DNA of 64,000 nucleotides, taken from Arenibacter palladensis (lineage in GTDB: Bacteria > Bacteroidota > Bacteroidia > Flavobacteriales > Flavobacteriaceae). This document shows, piece after piece, positions 1 to 9,145 of this stretch. Numbering within the stretch: position 1 is the stretch's first letter; every line of letters begins with the position of its first letter. The translations under genes and the position numbers were made by a program. The DNA lies in assembly GCF_900129275.1 (NCBI RefSeq), contig NZ_FQUX01000010.1, forward strand, positions 111,293 to 175,292, written 5' to 3'. The notes below the pieces were generated by a model. It was not told where the DNA came from. It was given only the letters and a program-made list of their open reading frames with translations, and did not search any database.

Positions 1-450
1 ATTAACAATGTTGAACAAACAAACTATTGGCTTTTGGCTAATGGCTTTTGGCTGAGGAAAACTGTCCTTTGTTCTTTGTTCACCGTTTGAGCCACCGACC
101 ACTGACCACTAACTACTGTACACTGTAAAAAGCAGATTGCCACCTAGGCTACCCCTTCCATCTTCTCCTGCGTCGAAGCCACCTTCCCCAAGGAAGGAGC
201 ACCTAGTGATATAACTTTTAGTACAAGACTTTAGTCTAGTCTCTAGGTTCCAGATTCTAGCTTCTAACTACATAATACCAACTTTGAACAATTCAACATT
301 ATAACACCTTTCTACTTCTCGATACAATTTTATTTCGCTGCGCTACATAAAATCACCTACCTGCCGGTAGGCAGGCTCGAAGTGACGGGCATTAAACTTT
401 GAACTTTAAACTTTAAAACTGTTCATTGCTAATTGTTAATTGTACATTGA
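1..450. other. Gene-free region downstream of the capsule locus
   Basis: No supported gene. The stretch is a mosaic of words that recur in the other gene-free regions: a 47-bp word at 7-53 repeated at 17933-17979, a 'cttccatcttctcc...cgaagccacc' element at about 152-203, and a 'cttctcgatacaat...ctcgaagtgacg' element at about 315-387. Short runs built on 'aactttaaactttaaa' and 'ttgctaattgttaatt' lie just before the stop codon of the last capsule gene. No clear terminator was seen for the minus-strand operon. Confidence 0.75.
7..53 (+). repeat. 47-bp direct repeat, left copy flanking the capsule locus
   Basis: This 47-bp segment is repeated at 17933-17979 in the same orientation with one mismatch by eye. 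It is built on the internal word 'ggcttttggctaatggctt'. The two copies enclose all the capsule genes. Related shorter forms of the word occur in other gene-free stretches, so it belongs to a dispersed family and need not be a dedicated attachment site. Confidence 0.8.
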
Positions 451-2778
451 TCAATTATCACTCCCATACCCATAACCATAGCCATAATTATAACCTTTGG
501 CCTTGCCATTGCCCACACCGTTGACCACATAGGCCATGTTTTTAAGCTTTTTGGTCTTGTGCAGGTTTTTGGAGAATTCCAAGAGGCGCTTGTCCGTTAG
601 GCCAGAGCGGGTTACAAAGACCGTGGCATCGGCGAATTTGGAGATCAGGAGGGTGTCCGTTACCAACATGGTTGGGGCGGTATCCACTATAATATAATCG
701 AACTCCTTTTTGGCCGCGGTGATGAACTTTTCAAAGGCAGAACCGGACAGGAGCTTGGGTGTATTAGGGGATATGGAACCCCCAAAGCAAATTTGCAAGC
801 TAGGATTGTCCGCGCCACTGGCTACGACACAATCTTTCCAATTCATGCCTGGATCGTATAGGTAGTCGGACAGACCTTTGTGATTGACACTGATGTTATA
901 AAAGTTGTGCAATTGCGGATTGCGCAGATCGGCTCCAATGAGCAATACCTTTTTGTTAAGACTGGCATAGGCCAGGGACAGGTTGTGGGCTAACATGGTC
1001 TTGCCTTCGCCCTTAATGGAGGAGGTTACCATGACCACTTGCCCCAAACCATTGTCCTTCTCTTCCAAAAGATAATTTACATTGGTACTTAAGATCCGAA
1101 ACGACTCTGCCATAATGGAACGGTCGTTCAATTCCAATTTCTTTTTTACGTCCTTAAAGAACGGAATTTCACCCACCACGGGGATATCGGTGGTTACTTT
1201 TTCTATATCGTTACGATCGTGTATTTTGGTATCCAGGGTAAAGCGGATATAGAGCACGGCAAAGGGCAGGAACATGCCCGCCAGTAAGGACAGCGCATAG
1301 ACCATGGTCTTTTTGGGAGATACCGGAATGTCATTGGTTAGTCCGTAGTCTACCACCTTAACCGTGGGCGCGGTTACCGCATAGCTAATGGCAGCCTCTT
1401 CCCTTTTTTGTAACAAGAGTAAAAAAAGGTTTTCCTTAATGCTCTGTTGGCGTTCTATGGAGCGCAGCATTTTTTCCTTTTCCGGCAATCTGGAAAATAC
1501 GGATCCCGCCCGGCTTTCTTCCAGTTTCAATTGCCGGAGCGAATTTCTTAATTGGGTACCGTAGATGTTCACGGATTTTATAATGTTGACCTTGGCGCGC
1601 TCCAATTGGCCGTTCAGATTTTGTAGGGTAGGGTGGTTAGCACCCACGGTGGGCAGGAGTTTTTCCCGTTCCAGGGCCATTTCGTTATAGCCTGCTACCA
1701 AGTTGTTAAGACTGGCGTTCTCAATCCCAATATTGGCGGGCAAAAGGCCGTAATCACTTTGGTTGATGACCGTTTCCTTTAGGATATCCGATATGGAAAT
1801 CTGGTTCTCAAGTTTAATCACCTCTTCCTCGGTCTCTGACTTTCGCTGTAGGCTCATGCCTGCGTCTGCCTCAATATAGGAGAGGTTGTTGGAACGCTTA
1901 AAGCTTTCCTTGCCGCCTTCAATGGAATCCAGTTCCTGACTTAGGTAGAGGAAGCGTTCGTCTATAAAGTTCAGGGTACGCTGGCTTACCAATTGGCGGT
2001 CCAGGATCCCGTCCTGATTAAACTTTTCTATTAGGGTATTTAAAATGGCCTCGTTGAGGTCCATACTTTCACTTTCCAAAGTAAGTGATAGAATCTCACT
2101 ATCCTTGCTGGTGGAAATTACCTGCAAATCCCTAGCTAATATTAGTACTGTACTTTTAAAGGGGTTTAACACGGCTTTATAGGTAATACCTTCGTAAAAG
2201 ACAGGGTCTATACCCTCCACCATTTTAATGCTAAAGGGAAGGCCTTCCGTAGGCTGTTCCGGTTCGTTTAGATTGGGCGTATAAGTATTTTCATCTACAT
2301 CGGTGATTGTGATTCCCATTTCACCTAATTCGATTATATAAGGTTTTGGTGCTCTAATACTATCTGCCGCTATATGTTTAGTAATCTGGAAGGGCGGGGC
2401 CCAGATGCGTCTGGTTTTTACATTACCCACTTCGTAGAAGGAAATATCCAGGTGCAATTCATTGACCACTTGCGAAAGGATGCGGTAGGATTTTAAAATT
2501 TCAATCTCATTATCTAAATTGACCTTGGAGCCACCACCCAACAGGGAGAGCGCGCTGGAAGCTATATCTAATTCCTGGGTTTCGTCTACTATTTTAATTT
2601 TGGCTGTTGATTGGTATTTGATAGGGGCATAACGTAAATATGCAACGCCCAATCCCATGCAGATAAATGTGGTCAAAATAAACCATGGCCAATACCGCAT
2701 ATATTTCTGAATTATTTCCTTGAGCTTGAAAGATGTATCATCTTCACTTGTATAAATCAATTTATAATCTTCTTGCAT
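451..2778 (-). CDS. wzc: Wzc-like polysaccharide co-polymerase and tyrosine autokinase
   Basis: Inner-membrane chain-length regulator and tyrosine kinase of Wzx/Wzy capsule export. The 775 residues show an N-terminal Wzz-type region with a membrane segment at about residues 30-50, a long coiled-coil periplasmic part, a second membrane segment at about 505-525, and a C-terminal BY-kinase domain. In that domain I see Walker A (GEGKT near residue 590), Walker A' (LLIGADLR near 613), Walker B (IIVDTAP near 696) and a Tyr-rich tail with alternating Gly and Tyr at about 763-773, the usual autophosphorylation cluster. It is the last gene of the leftward operon. No Wza exporter or Wzb phosphatase gene is next to it, which is unusual, and the export partner must lie elsewhere. 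Confidence 0.93.
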   Translation of the reverse strand: MQEDYKLIYTSEDDTSFKLKEIIQKYMRYWPWFILTTFICMGLGVAYLRYAPIKYQSTAKIKIVDETQELDIASSALSLLGGGSKVNLDNEIEILKSYRILSQVVNELHLDISFYEVGNVKTRRIWAPPFQITKHIAADSIRAPKPYIIELGEMGITITDVDENTYTPNLNEPEQPTEGLPFSIKMVEGIDPVFYEGITYKAVLNPFKSTVLILARDLQVISTSKDSEILSLTLESESMDLNEAILNTLIEKFNQDGILDRQLVSQRTLNFIDERFLYLSQELDSIEGGKESFKRSNNLSYIEADAGMSLQRKSETEEEVIKLENQISISDILKETVINQSDYGLLPANIGIENASLNNLVAGYNEMALEREKLLPTVGANHPTLQNLNGQLERAKVNIIKSVNIYGTQLRNSLRQLKLEESRAGSVFSRLPEKEKMLRSIERQQSIKENLFLLLLQKREEAAISYAVTAPTVKVVDYGLTNDIPVSPKKTMVYALSLLAGMFLPFAVLYIRFTLDTKIHDRNDIEKVTTDIPVVGEIPFFKDVKKKLELNDRSIMAESFRILSTNVNYLLEEKDNGLGQVVMVTSSIKGEGKTMLAHNLSLAYASLNKKVLLIGADLRNPQLHNFYNISVNHKGLSDYLYDPGMNWKDCVVASGADNPSLQICFGGSISPNTPKLLSGSAFEKFITAAKKEFDYIIVDTAPTMLVTDTLLISKFADATVFVTRSGLTDKRLLEFSKNLHKTKKLKNMAYVVNGVGNGKAKGYNYGYGYGYGSDN

Positions 2779-2907
2779 ATGATGGTATATCTTAAATATT
2801 TATTTTGGGTAATTATATTTTTAATATTTGTTCTAAAACTTCTTAGCTGGCAAATTTAATATTTAAAGTCTTGTGGCAATGACCTAATGTCGTTTTCCCA
2901 TGGGTAT

Positions 2908-3633
2908 TTATTTCTTTAAAATACCCCGACCCAATATTTTAAAACAAATCACTTCCAAAATAAATTTTGGAGTGGATATCAGGTTTCGCCTTGCCAAACG
3001 CCTAGGTTCCTTAAAAAAGCGGGGCAGCCACTCCAAGCCTAATTTAATCCAAAACTTATTCGGGCGCTTTACGGTACCGGCATAAAAATCGAAAACCGCA
3101 CCAATGGAACATATAATCTCAGCATTTAAGTCATCTTTATATTGGTACACCCATTTTTCCTGTTTAGGTGCGGTCATGCCTACAAATATAATTTCAGGCC
3201 TAAAAGAATTTGCTTTTTGGCACATAATGTTGCTTTCTTTAGTTGAAAAGACTGGTTTGAATGGGGGTGAAAATGTGTTAACCTTAACATTAGGAAACTC
3301 TTGTGCAAGTTTTTGAGTTATTGCGTTCAAGGTTTTTTTTGATGCCCCAAGAAAGAAACAAGAACCTTTTTTGCTTTCTAAGTACTGCATAGCATAAATA
3401 AAAATATCATAACCCGCAATTTTATGGATTTTTTGCCCATTGATAACTTTTGCTGCCCATACAATTCCTATTCCATCTGGTAATAACACCGTAGACTCTC
3501 TTAAAGCTGATTCAAAAACTTTATCCTGTTTAGATATACAATAACTATGGGGGTTGATAGTGTTTATAATTGTTTTTTTCTTGACAGGTAGTAGCGGGTA
3601 GTCTAGTGTAATAGTGTGACCTAATAGTTTCAT
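2908..3633 (-). CDS. WecG/TagA/CpsF family glycosyltransferase
   Basis: Probable UDP-sugar transferase (GT26 family) adding a sugar to the lipid-linked intermediate on the cytoplasmic face of the membrane. The 241 residues match the family's usual length. Visible family motifs are PDGIGIVWAAK near residue 52, the FFLGA segment near 97, and VGMTAPKQEKW near 151. Its start codon directly abuts the stop codon of the upstream GT4-GT4 gene (TAA followed by ATG), so the two are probably translationally coupled. The donor and acceptor sugars cannot be told from the sequence. Confidence 0.9.
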   Translation of the reverse strand: MKLLGHTITLDYPLLPVKKKTIINTINPHSYCISKQDKVFESALRESTVLLPDGIGIVWAAKVINGQKIHKIAGYDIFIYAMQYLESKKGSCFFLGASKKTLNAITQKLAQEFPNVKVNTFSPPFKPVFSTKESNIMCQKANSFRPEIIFVGMTAPKQEKWVYQYKDDLNAEIICSIGAVFDFYAGTVKRPNKFWIKLGLEWLPRFFKEPRRLARRNLISTPKFILEVICFKILGRGILKK

Positions 3634-5901
3634 TTATACCAATTCTTGCATTATTTTAGAAAATCGAGATTCAAATACCTCCAAAGTAAAATGTTCTTCA
3701 TAATGCTTTCTACCAGCTTCTCCCATCTTTACTCTTAATTCTGGATTCAATATAAGCACTTCCAATTTATTGGCTAGGGCTTCAGCATCTTGGCGCTGTA
3801 CTAAAAAGCCTGTCTTACCATCTACAACAATATCCGGTATTCCCCCCTCATAAGTGGACACAACCGGTAATGCAAACTGCATTGCCTCCAGATTAACTAG
3901 CCCGAACGTTTCATTATAAGTTGGAAATACAAAAACATCGGCTTGAGAATAAGCCTTTTCTTTTTCCACACCATATTTTCGACCTGCGTAATAAACACAA
4001 TTGTTTATCCCAAATTCAATCACCTTTTCTTGAAACTTCCCTACGGTAATATCACCTTCACTACCGATAAAAGTACAATGAAAAGGCAACTGTTTGGCTT
4101 GTAATAGTTGACAGGCTTTTAACAGTATAAAAACCCCTTTGGATTCTAGTAGGTTGGACAAAAATAAAATTTGAACCTTCTCATTAACACTTTTAAGGGT
4201 TAAATTTTTGAATTTATTTTCAGGTATACCATTAGCACAATAGTGCACCTGTTTAATAGGGACATACTTTTTAATATCGCTATATAAGTGTTTTGAAAGC
4301 AAAATAACCTCAGCATTTTTAAAGACCATTTTGTACAAGGCATTGTCCAACCAATTATCTTGTTTTTCTGCAATTCCTTTATTATGAAAATGGAACACTA
4401 TCTTTTTGCCGAATGACCTAACTAGCATGACTATTAAAGCATCTTTGTAAAACCCTGGACCCGATGCGGTTAAAGTTATATAGACCAAATTAGGCTTAAA
4501 TCTTTTGATACTTGAAAAGGTTTGTCTCAAAATTTTAAAATACCGTTTCAATTTTAAAATACCGCCAAGCCCAATTTCATCAACACTTACCGACGTGCCC
4601 AAGTTAATATAATGAGTATCAAAGTAATCATTCACAGTAATACTTTCCATAATGTACTGCCCCACCATTGCTGCCCCGTGCACCGGAGGAGGATAATGAA
4701 GGACGAACAAGATTTTTCTGGTCTTTTTTTCTTTTTCCATTAACAATCCTTGATAAAGATCGATTAAATCATCATAAACTTTGGCCGTAGAAAAAAAGAT
4801 GTCTGCTTTCCTTTTAGCGTTAGCCCCAAATAGGCTGCATTTTTCGTTATCCTCATATAACTCCCTTATATTCTTGGCCAAACCAATGGTATCACCAGGC
4901 TCTACCAATAAACCGTTTTCCTCATGATCAATAATGGCCGCCATAGCTCCCAAATTACTGGTAATTACAGGTTTTCCATGTTTCATTGCTCTGGTAATAA
5001 CATTTGGGAAACCTTCATACCATTTACTAGGTACTACAACTATTTTGGATTGTTTGAATATCAAATCCAAATCCTTACCCGAAAGAAAGCCCTTCCACAT
5101 TACATTGGCAGGTGAATTCACTTTAAGATGGGAATGGGAAGCCGTAAAATTACCAACAACCACAAAAGTAAGAGTTGGCAATAACCTTGCGGCCTTCAGA
5201 AATTCCGTTATGCCTTTTTCTTCGCTTAAGCGCCCAATAAAGGAAACATATTTCGATTCTAAAGCTTTATCTATTTTATAAATAGTGGGTGATAATCCAG
5301 GAACAATAAATAGTTTCTTTGGTGGAATCCCATTGTCAATAAATTTTTGTCTTTGAAATGCTGTCTGTACCATATAAGCATCCATGTTGGTCAAAAGCCC
5401 CCAAAGGGTACGAGCAAAAAAATTTCTGAGGGCATAACCAATACTTTTAGCGTAATTTTTTTCACAGTTTTTGGCAACACAATTAAATTCACGACCTACG
5501 GATAAACATTTTTCACAAACTTTGCCTTTGCCATCCATATGAAGACCAGTAGGGCAAAACAAGCGATAATTGGGGCAACGCATCACAATAGGAACACCTT
5601 TTCTTTTTATGGTTTTTATTATTGAAGGTGATATAAAGGGATATAGATTTTGAATTTGTACAATGTCCGGTTCAAAACTGGAAAGTAAATCCGTGATTTC
5701 CTGAATTGCTTTAGGATTATAAATCCCTAAAAAGAAAGCTGAGACTTTTTTTGAAAATGAATTGTTTATCACATCCGAAAATCGCCTATACCATTTTACG
5801 TCATGGCCATTAGCGATAAGCAAATTTTCTAGGGCCTCAGCGGCAAATTCTTCCCCACTTGTATTGCTGGCATAATTATTATGGATAAACAATATTTTCA
5901 T
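3634..5901 (-). CDS. Fused GT4-GT4 glycosyltransferase
   Basis: A 755-residue protein holding two complete GT-B fold GT4 transferases. The first spans about residues 1-385: it starts with MKILFIHNNY, has an EKGITEFLKAA segment, and has the nucleotide-sugar binding stretch around YEGFPNVITRAM. A Cys-rich insert at about 107-145 (CPTG...CEKC...C...C) resembles the zinc-binding knuckle of some GT4 enzymes. The second spans about 393-755: it restarts with KILFVLHYPPPVHGAAMVG and has ESKGVFILLKA and NETFGLVNLEAM. The fusion probably makes two consecutive linkages of the repeat unit. No frameshift or stop separates the halves, so this is a real single reading frame. Substrates are unknown. Confidence 0.9.
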   Translation of the reverse strand: MKILFIHNNYASNTSGEEFAAEALENLLIANGHDVKWYRRFSDVINNSFSKKVSAFFLGIYNPKAIQEITDLLSSFEPDIVQIQNLYPFISPSIIKTIKRKGVPIVMRCPNYRLFCPTGLHMDGKGKVCEKCLSVGREFNCVAKNCEKNYAKSIGYALRNFFARTLWGLLTNMDAYMVQTAFQRQKFIDNGIPPKKLFIVPGLSPTIYKIDKALESKYVSFIGRLSEEKGITEFLKAARLLPTLTFVVVGNFTASHSHLKVNSPANVMWKGFLSGKDLDLIFKQSKIVVVPSKWYEGFPNVITRAMKHGKPVITSNLGAMAAIIDHEENGLLVEPGDTIGLAKNIRELYEDNEKCSLFGANAKRKADIFFSTAKVYDDLIDLYQGLLMEKEKKTRKILFVLHYPPPVHGAAMVGQYIMESITVNDYFDTHYINLGTSVSVDEIGLGGILKLKRYFKILRQTFSSIKRFKPNLVYITLTASGPGFYKDALIVMLVRSFGKKIVFHFHNKGIAEKQDNWLDNALYKMVFKNAEVILLSKHLYSDIKKYVPIKQVHYCANGIPENKFKNLTLKSVNEKVQILFLSNLLESKGVFILLKACQLLQAKQLPFHCTFIGSEGDITVGKFQEKVIEFGINNCVYYAGRKYGVEKEKAYSQADVFVFPTYNETFGLVNLEAMQFALPVVSTYEGGIPDIVVDGKTGFLVQRQDAEALANKLEVLILNPELRVKMGEAGRKHYEEHFTLEVFESRFSKIMQELV

Positions 5902-5931
5902 AATTTAAATAATTTTGTAGGTGACTTAACT

Positions 5932-6801
5932 TTATAATTTTAATAATTCCCCCATTTCATAATCTATGGATGGCGGATCAAAAACACCAAATCCATTGCA
6001 TGGATAAAAAGTCAGCTCCCCAAAAAATATTTTATTTTTTACAAAGTAAAAATCGACGCGTACATATTTAAATTCATTAGATAATATTTTAGATAATTCT
6101 ATCATTTTATCTAATGACTCAGGTCTTGGAATGGTATTTTCAGAAGGAGGAAACCACAGTCCAAAAGGTAAGCGACTCCATTCCAAATCATAAAAATCTA
6201 AAGTGTGATTTTTAAATCTGTTTCTATCGGTTTGAATATACTTAGGTTCTCCGTGAAAACAATGAAACTTATAATCCACCAATGCCTGATTATTTTCATT
6301 TGAAAGTAATGCTTCACAAACAATTCTGGGCCTTACCTTCTTATAGACATACTCCCCCCACATTTCATAAAAATTACTTTTCAGCCATTTGTTCATGATT
6401 TTTTTAGATTTCGCAATATCTAATTTGTTTTTATCTTCACATATTATTTGCCATGCCGCTCCATGAGTAGCTTTAAGGATAAATTTATTAGGCAATTTGT
6501 CAAAATCAATTGCTTCAGTGTCTTCATAAACACCAAAGTTTTCTATTAAATACTCACTACCAATTTTTTCTTTTATATGTTCTCTAACTTCAAATTTATC
6601 GACTAAACGGGTATAGAATGGATTTCTATCATATAATTTGAGCCAATTGATCTTGGCAAAAAAAGTATTTGGTTTTTGTAATTTGATAAAACGTTTATAG
6701 GTGATGAAATATCTAATTTTTATATACAATACATCGTTGGTTATTTTTCTTAATATTACCAACAAAATACGCTTTAAACGAGTTGTCATTCTTTGACTCA
6801 T
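5932..6801 (-). CDS. TupA-like ATP-grasp polysaccharide biosynthesis protein
   Basis: A 289-residue member of the TupA-like ATP-grasp group found in capsule and teichuronopeptide loci. Such proteins are thought to ligate an amino acid or other carboxylate to a sugar; the activity is inferred. Visible features are a basic N-terminus, the ATP-grasp lysine segment FILKATHGAAW, a central LVDYKFHCFHGEPKYIQ segment and the C-terminal metal/ATP region with VDFYFV and GELTFYPCNGFG. It follows the GT4 gene after a 282-bp gap that contains a decayed partial copy of this same gene. It precedes the GT4-GT4 gene by 30 bp. Confidence 0.87.
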   Translation of the reverse strand: MSQRMTTRLKRILLVILRKITNDVLYIKIRYFITYKRFIKLQKPNTFFAKINWLKLYDRNPFYTRLVDKFEVREHIKEKIGSEYLIENFGVYEDTEAIDFDKLPNKFILKATHGAAWQIICEDKNKLDIAKSKKIMNKWLKSNFYEMWGEYVYKKVRPRIVCEALLSNENNQALVDYKFHCFHGEPKYIQTDRNRFKNHTLDFYDLEWSRLPFGLWFPPSENTIPRPESLDKMIELSKILSNEFKYVRVDFYFVKNKIFFGELTFYPCNGFGVFDPPSIDYEMGELLKL

Positions 6802-6819
6802 AGATTAAATAAAATTTAG

Positions 6820-7005
6820 AAGCTTATTAATTTCCCCAAATCATAAACCATGGATGGGGATAGAATTTACCAAAGACGTTACACGAATAAAAAGTCAACT
6901 CACTTAGAATAATTCTTCTATTTATTTGGTATAGATCGAAAGGGGCAAATTTGAATTCTTTAGACAAAATATTAGTAATTTTTATCGGCGGTAAAATTTT
7001 TTATA
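6820..7005 (-). pseudogene. Decayed C-terminal remnant of a TupA-like ATP-grasp gene
   Basis: Translating the minus strand here gives about 50 codons clearly related to the end of the neighbouring ATP-grasp protein: LSKEFKFAPFDLYQIN against LSNEFKYVRVDFYFVK, then ELTFYSCNVFGKFYPHP against ELTFYPCNGFGVFDPPS. After this the match moves to another frame (PSMVYDLGKLI against PSIDYEMGELL), so there is at least one frameshift. A stop codon lies just before the matching part and no start is available. It is the tail of a once complete paralogue, left by duplication and deletion or by replacement of an older gene. Confidence 0.85.
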
Positions 7006-7083
7006 TTAACCGCAATCTTACGTTCTATAATAAATATTAGGCTTTTGACCATTTTTTAGAAAATTAGTTGAATCAATTTTTTA

Positions 7084-8202
7084 TCATAAATTAGCAAAGA
7101 GAGCTTTTATCTTTTCATCAAACGTAAATGGCATTTTATTTTCACGAAGAGTTATAATACCATTAATAGTAGCTTCTTCCCTTGATAGCATATTTTTAAT
7201 TTTACCGTGAAGTTCTTCTTCATTATACGGATCGAATAATAGGCCATTATTTTCCGTAATTAAGGAAGAAGCACCAGCTCTATCTGAACACAATACATTG
7301 CATCCACTCAATAAAGCTTCATTTACAACAGCACCAAACTGTTCAAATGTACTGGGGAGCACAAATAATTTTGCGATTGCATACCAGGAGAGAAGTTCAT
7401 AACCCTCTTTACTATAAGTGAAATATACCTGTTGGGATATGTTAACTGCTCTAACAAGTTCTTGTAAATTGTTCATTAAAGGACCATCACCCACAATTAC
7501 CAAAGCTGTAATTGGATCATTTAATTTGGAGAACACGTTAATTAAGACAGATAAATTTTTAAGTTCCACCAATCGGCCAACATATAGTATAACCTTTTTG
7601 TTTTCAATATTATACAATCCAATATTCTTCCTTGCGATATCTAAGCTTTTGGCTAAATCTTCTCTGAAAACTGAGTCCTTATGAATTATGGGAAGCTCCA
7701 ATGTCTTAGGTTTTTGAGAAATATTATTTGCATACCAATGACAAACTTTTTTACTGGGAAATATAATTCCGTCTATATTTTTAGAAACGATATTTCTTAC
7801 AATTGACCGCAGTCCTTTGCGTTTTATACAATTATCTAAACTATCATCACTAATGGTATATAATCTAAATTTTTTTTTGAAAAAAACATAATATAGAAAA
7901 ACAATTATAGTAACCGGACAATATTCATTGCATATTACAATTTCGGGTTTTTCCTTCTTAAGGATAAAACCTAAGCCAAACCTAAAGGAGCGCCCACCAA
8001 ATTCAAATCCCCTTTCTAAATAATTAATCGTAAAATTACATTTTGAATTTAAATAATTTTCACTAAAATGACTAAAGGAGTTATCGGCATGACTTTTATG
8101 GTCAAAGTAAAATTTTGCATTAAAAGTGTTATTTACTTCATTAAAAAAATCTATACGGTATGGAGCTAACCCCTTATGAAAAATCAAAACTTTCTGCTTC
8201 AT
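7084..8202 (-). CDS. GT4 family glycosyltransferase
   Basis: A 372-residue GT-B glycosyltransferase expected to act on the cytoplasmic, lipid-linked repeat unit. The C-terminal half carries the GT4 signature: VGRLVELKNLSVLI near residue 210, VGDGPLMNNL near 238, and the EQFGAVVNEALLSGCNVL segment near 288 with the donor-binding glutamates. The N-terminal acceptor domain starts with KVLIFHKGLAPYR. It lies between the GNT-I-like transferase (34-bp gap) and the ATP-grasp remnant. Sugar specificity is not readable. Confidence 0.9.
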   Translation of the reverse strand: MKQKVLIFHKGLAPYRIDFFNEVNNTFNAKFYFDHKSHADNSFSHFSENYLNSKCNFTINYLERGFEFGGRSFRFGLGFILKKEKPEIVICNEYCPVTIIVFLYYVFFKKKFRLYTISDDSLDNCIKRKGLRSIVRNIVSKNIDGIIFPSKKVCHWYANNISQKPKTLELPIIHKDSVFREDLAKSLDIARKNIGLYNIENKKVILYVGRLVELKNLSVLINVFSKLNDPITALVIVGDGPLMNNLQELVRAVNISQQVYFTYSKEGYELLSWYAIAKLFVLPSTFEQFGAVVNEALLSGCNVLCSDRAGASSLITENNGLLFDPYNEEELHGKIKNMLSREEATINGIITLRENKMPFTFDEKIKALFANL

Positions 8203-8236
8203 CCAATCTATGGTTTTTATTATAGGATAGCGAGGA

Positions 8237-9145
8237 CTAATGATTATTGGGATTCAACTTTTTTATTAATTTATCAATCACACGTCTGCTAATAGAGAAT
8301 TTAGCTTTAAATTCCTTTGTTATCTGTTTATTTTCTTTTAAGTCTACTTGAAATAAAAAATTAGTGTTTTTGCCAGTATCTAAAGGAGTGTGGAACTTAA
8401 TTGCCCCGGCAGCATTAGTAGCTTCCTCCGAAATTCCTATGTGATTAACTTTAGAGATGGTAGCAAATACGGTTATTAAATTGTATTTAAATTGATGGTA
8501 ACACCAACGTATTGCCCAAGAATCTATTTTCCCTTTTATTTGGCTTTTTAACATGCCTGGCATATCAGAACCAATTTTAAAAAACTCAAATTGTTGCCTA
8601 AAGTCATACCTGAAAGATGAATAATCCGATACATTCCAATCTATATTAATCCATTTCTCTTTCCATGTTCCCCAACCCAGGGAAGAGGCTCTATGTCCAA
8701 TGTAAAAATCCTGACAATAATTATTTAAACTCGGCAAATTCATTGAATATCCAGAAATTGACATAACCTTTGGAGAATCAATATAAAAGTCTAGTGCTTG
8801 ATTCATGAAATTTAAGAAGTTGGGTGATGTAATTAAATCATCCTCCAGAACAATAACTTTTTCATGTTTATCCATCACTTCAGTTACACCTTCTATTATT
8901 GAATTTGCCAAACCTTTGTTCTTAATTGATTCTTTAATATAGATATTTTCAAAGCCTTTAATGGTGTGCAAATAGTCACGAACCTCTTGAATTTTATTTC
9001 TTCCATTATTTTCTTTTGCACCATCCGAGAAAATATATAATTCACTGTCAGATGCTAGATAATTTTGCTGTAAAGCCTCGACTGTTCGTATAGTTTCATT
9101 CAAACGATTATAGGTGAATAGTACAATGGGTGCTAATTTTTTCAT
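8237..9145 (-). CDS. GNT-I-like / GT-A fold glycosyltransferase
   Basis: A 302-residue GT-A transferase. The N-terminus PIVLFTYNRLNET is the nucleotide-binding strand. VLEDDLITSPNFLNF holds the EDD metal motif in the form seen in the GNT-I (GT13) relatives rather than plain GT2 enzymes, and WGTWKEKW is typical of bacterial relatives. Its start overlaps the end of the upstream GT2 gene by 4 bp (ATGA-type overlap), so the two are probably coupled. Acceptor and donor are unknown. Confidence 0.82.
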   Translation of the reverse strand: MKKLAPIVLFTYNRLNETIRTVEALQQNYLASDSELYIFSDGAKENNGRNKIQEVRDYLHTIKGFENIYIKESIKNKGLANSIIEGVTEVMDKHEKVIVLEDDLITSPNFLNFMNQALDFYIDSPKVMSISGYSMNLPSLNNYCQDFYIGHRASSLGWGTWKEKWINIDWNVSDYSSFRYDFRQQFEFFKIGSDMPGMLKSQIKGKIDSWAIRWCYHQFKYNLITVFATISKVNHIGISEEATNAAGAIKFHTPLDTGKNTNFLFQVDLKENKQITKEFKAKFSISRRVIDKLIKKLNPNNH

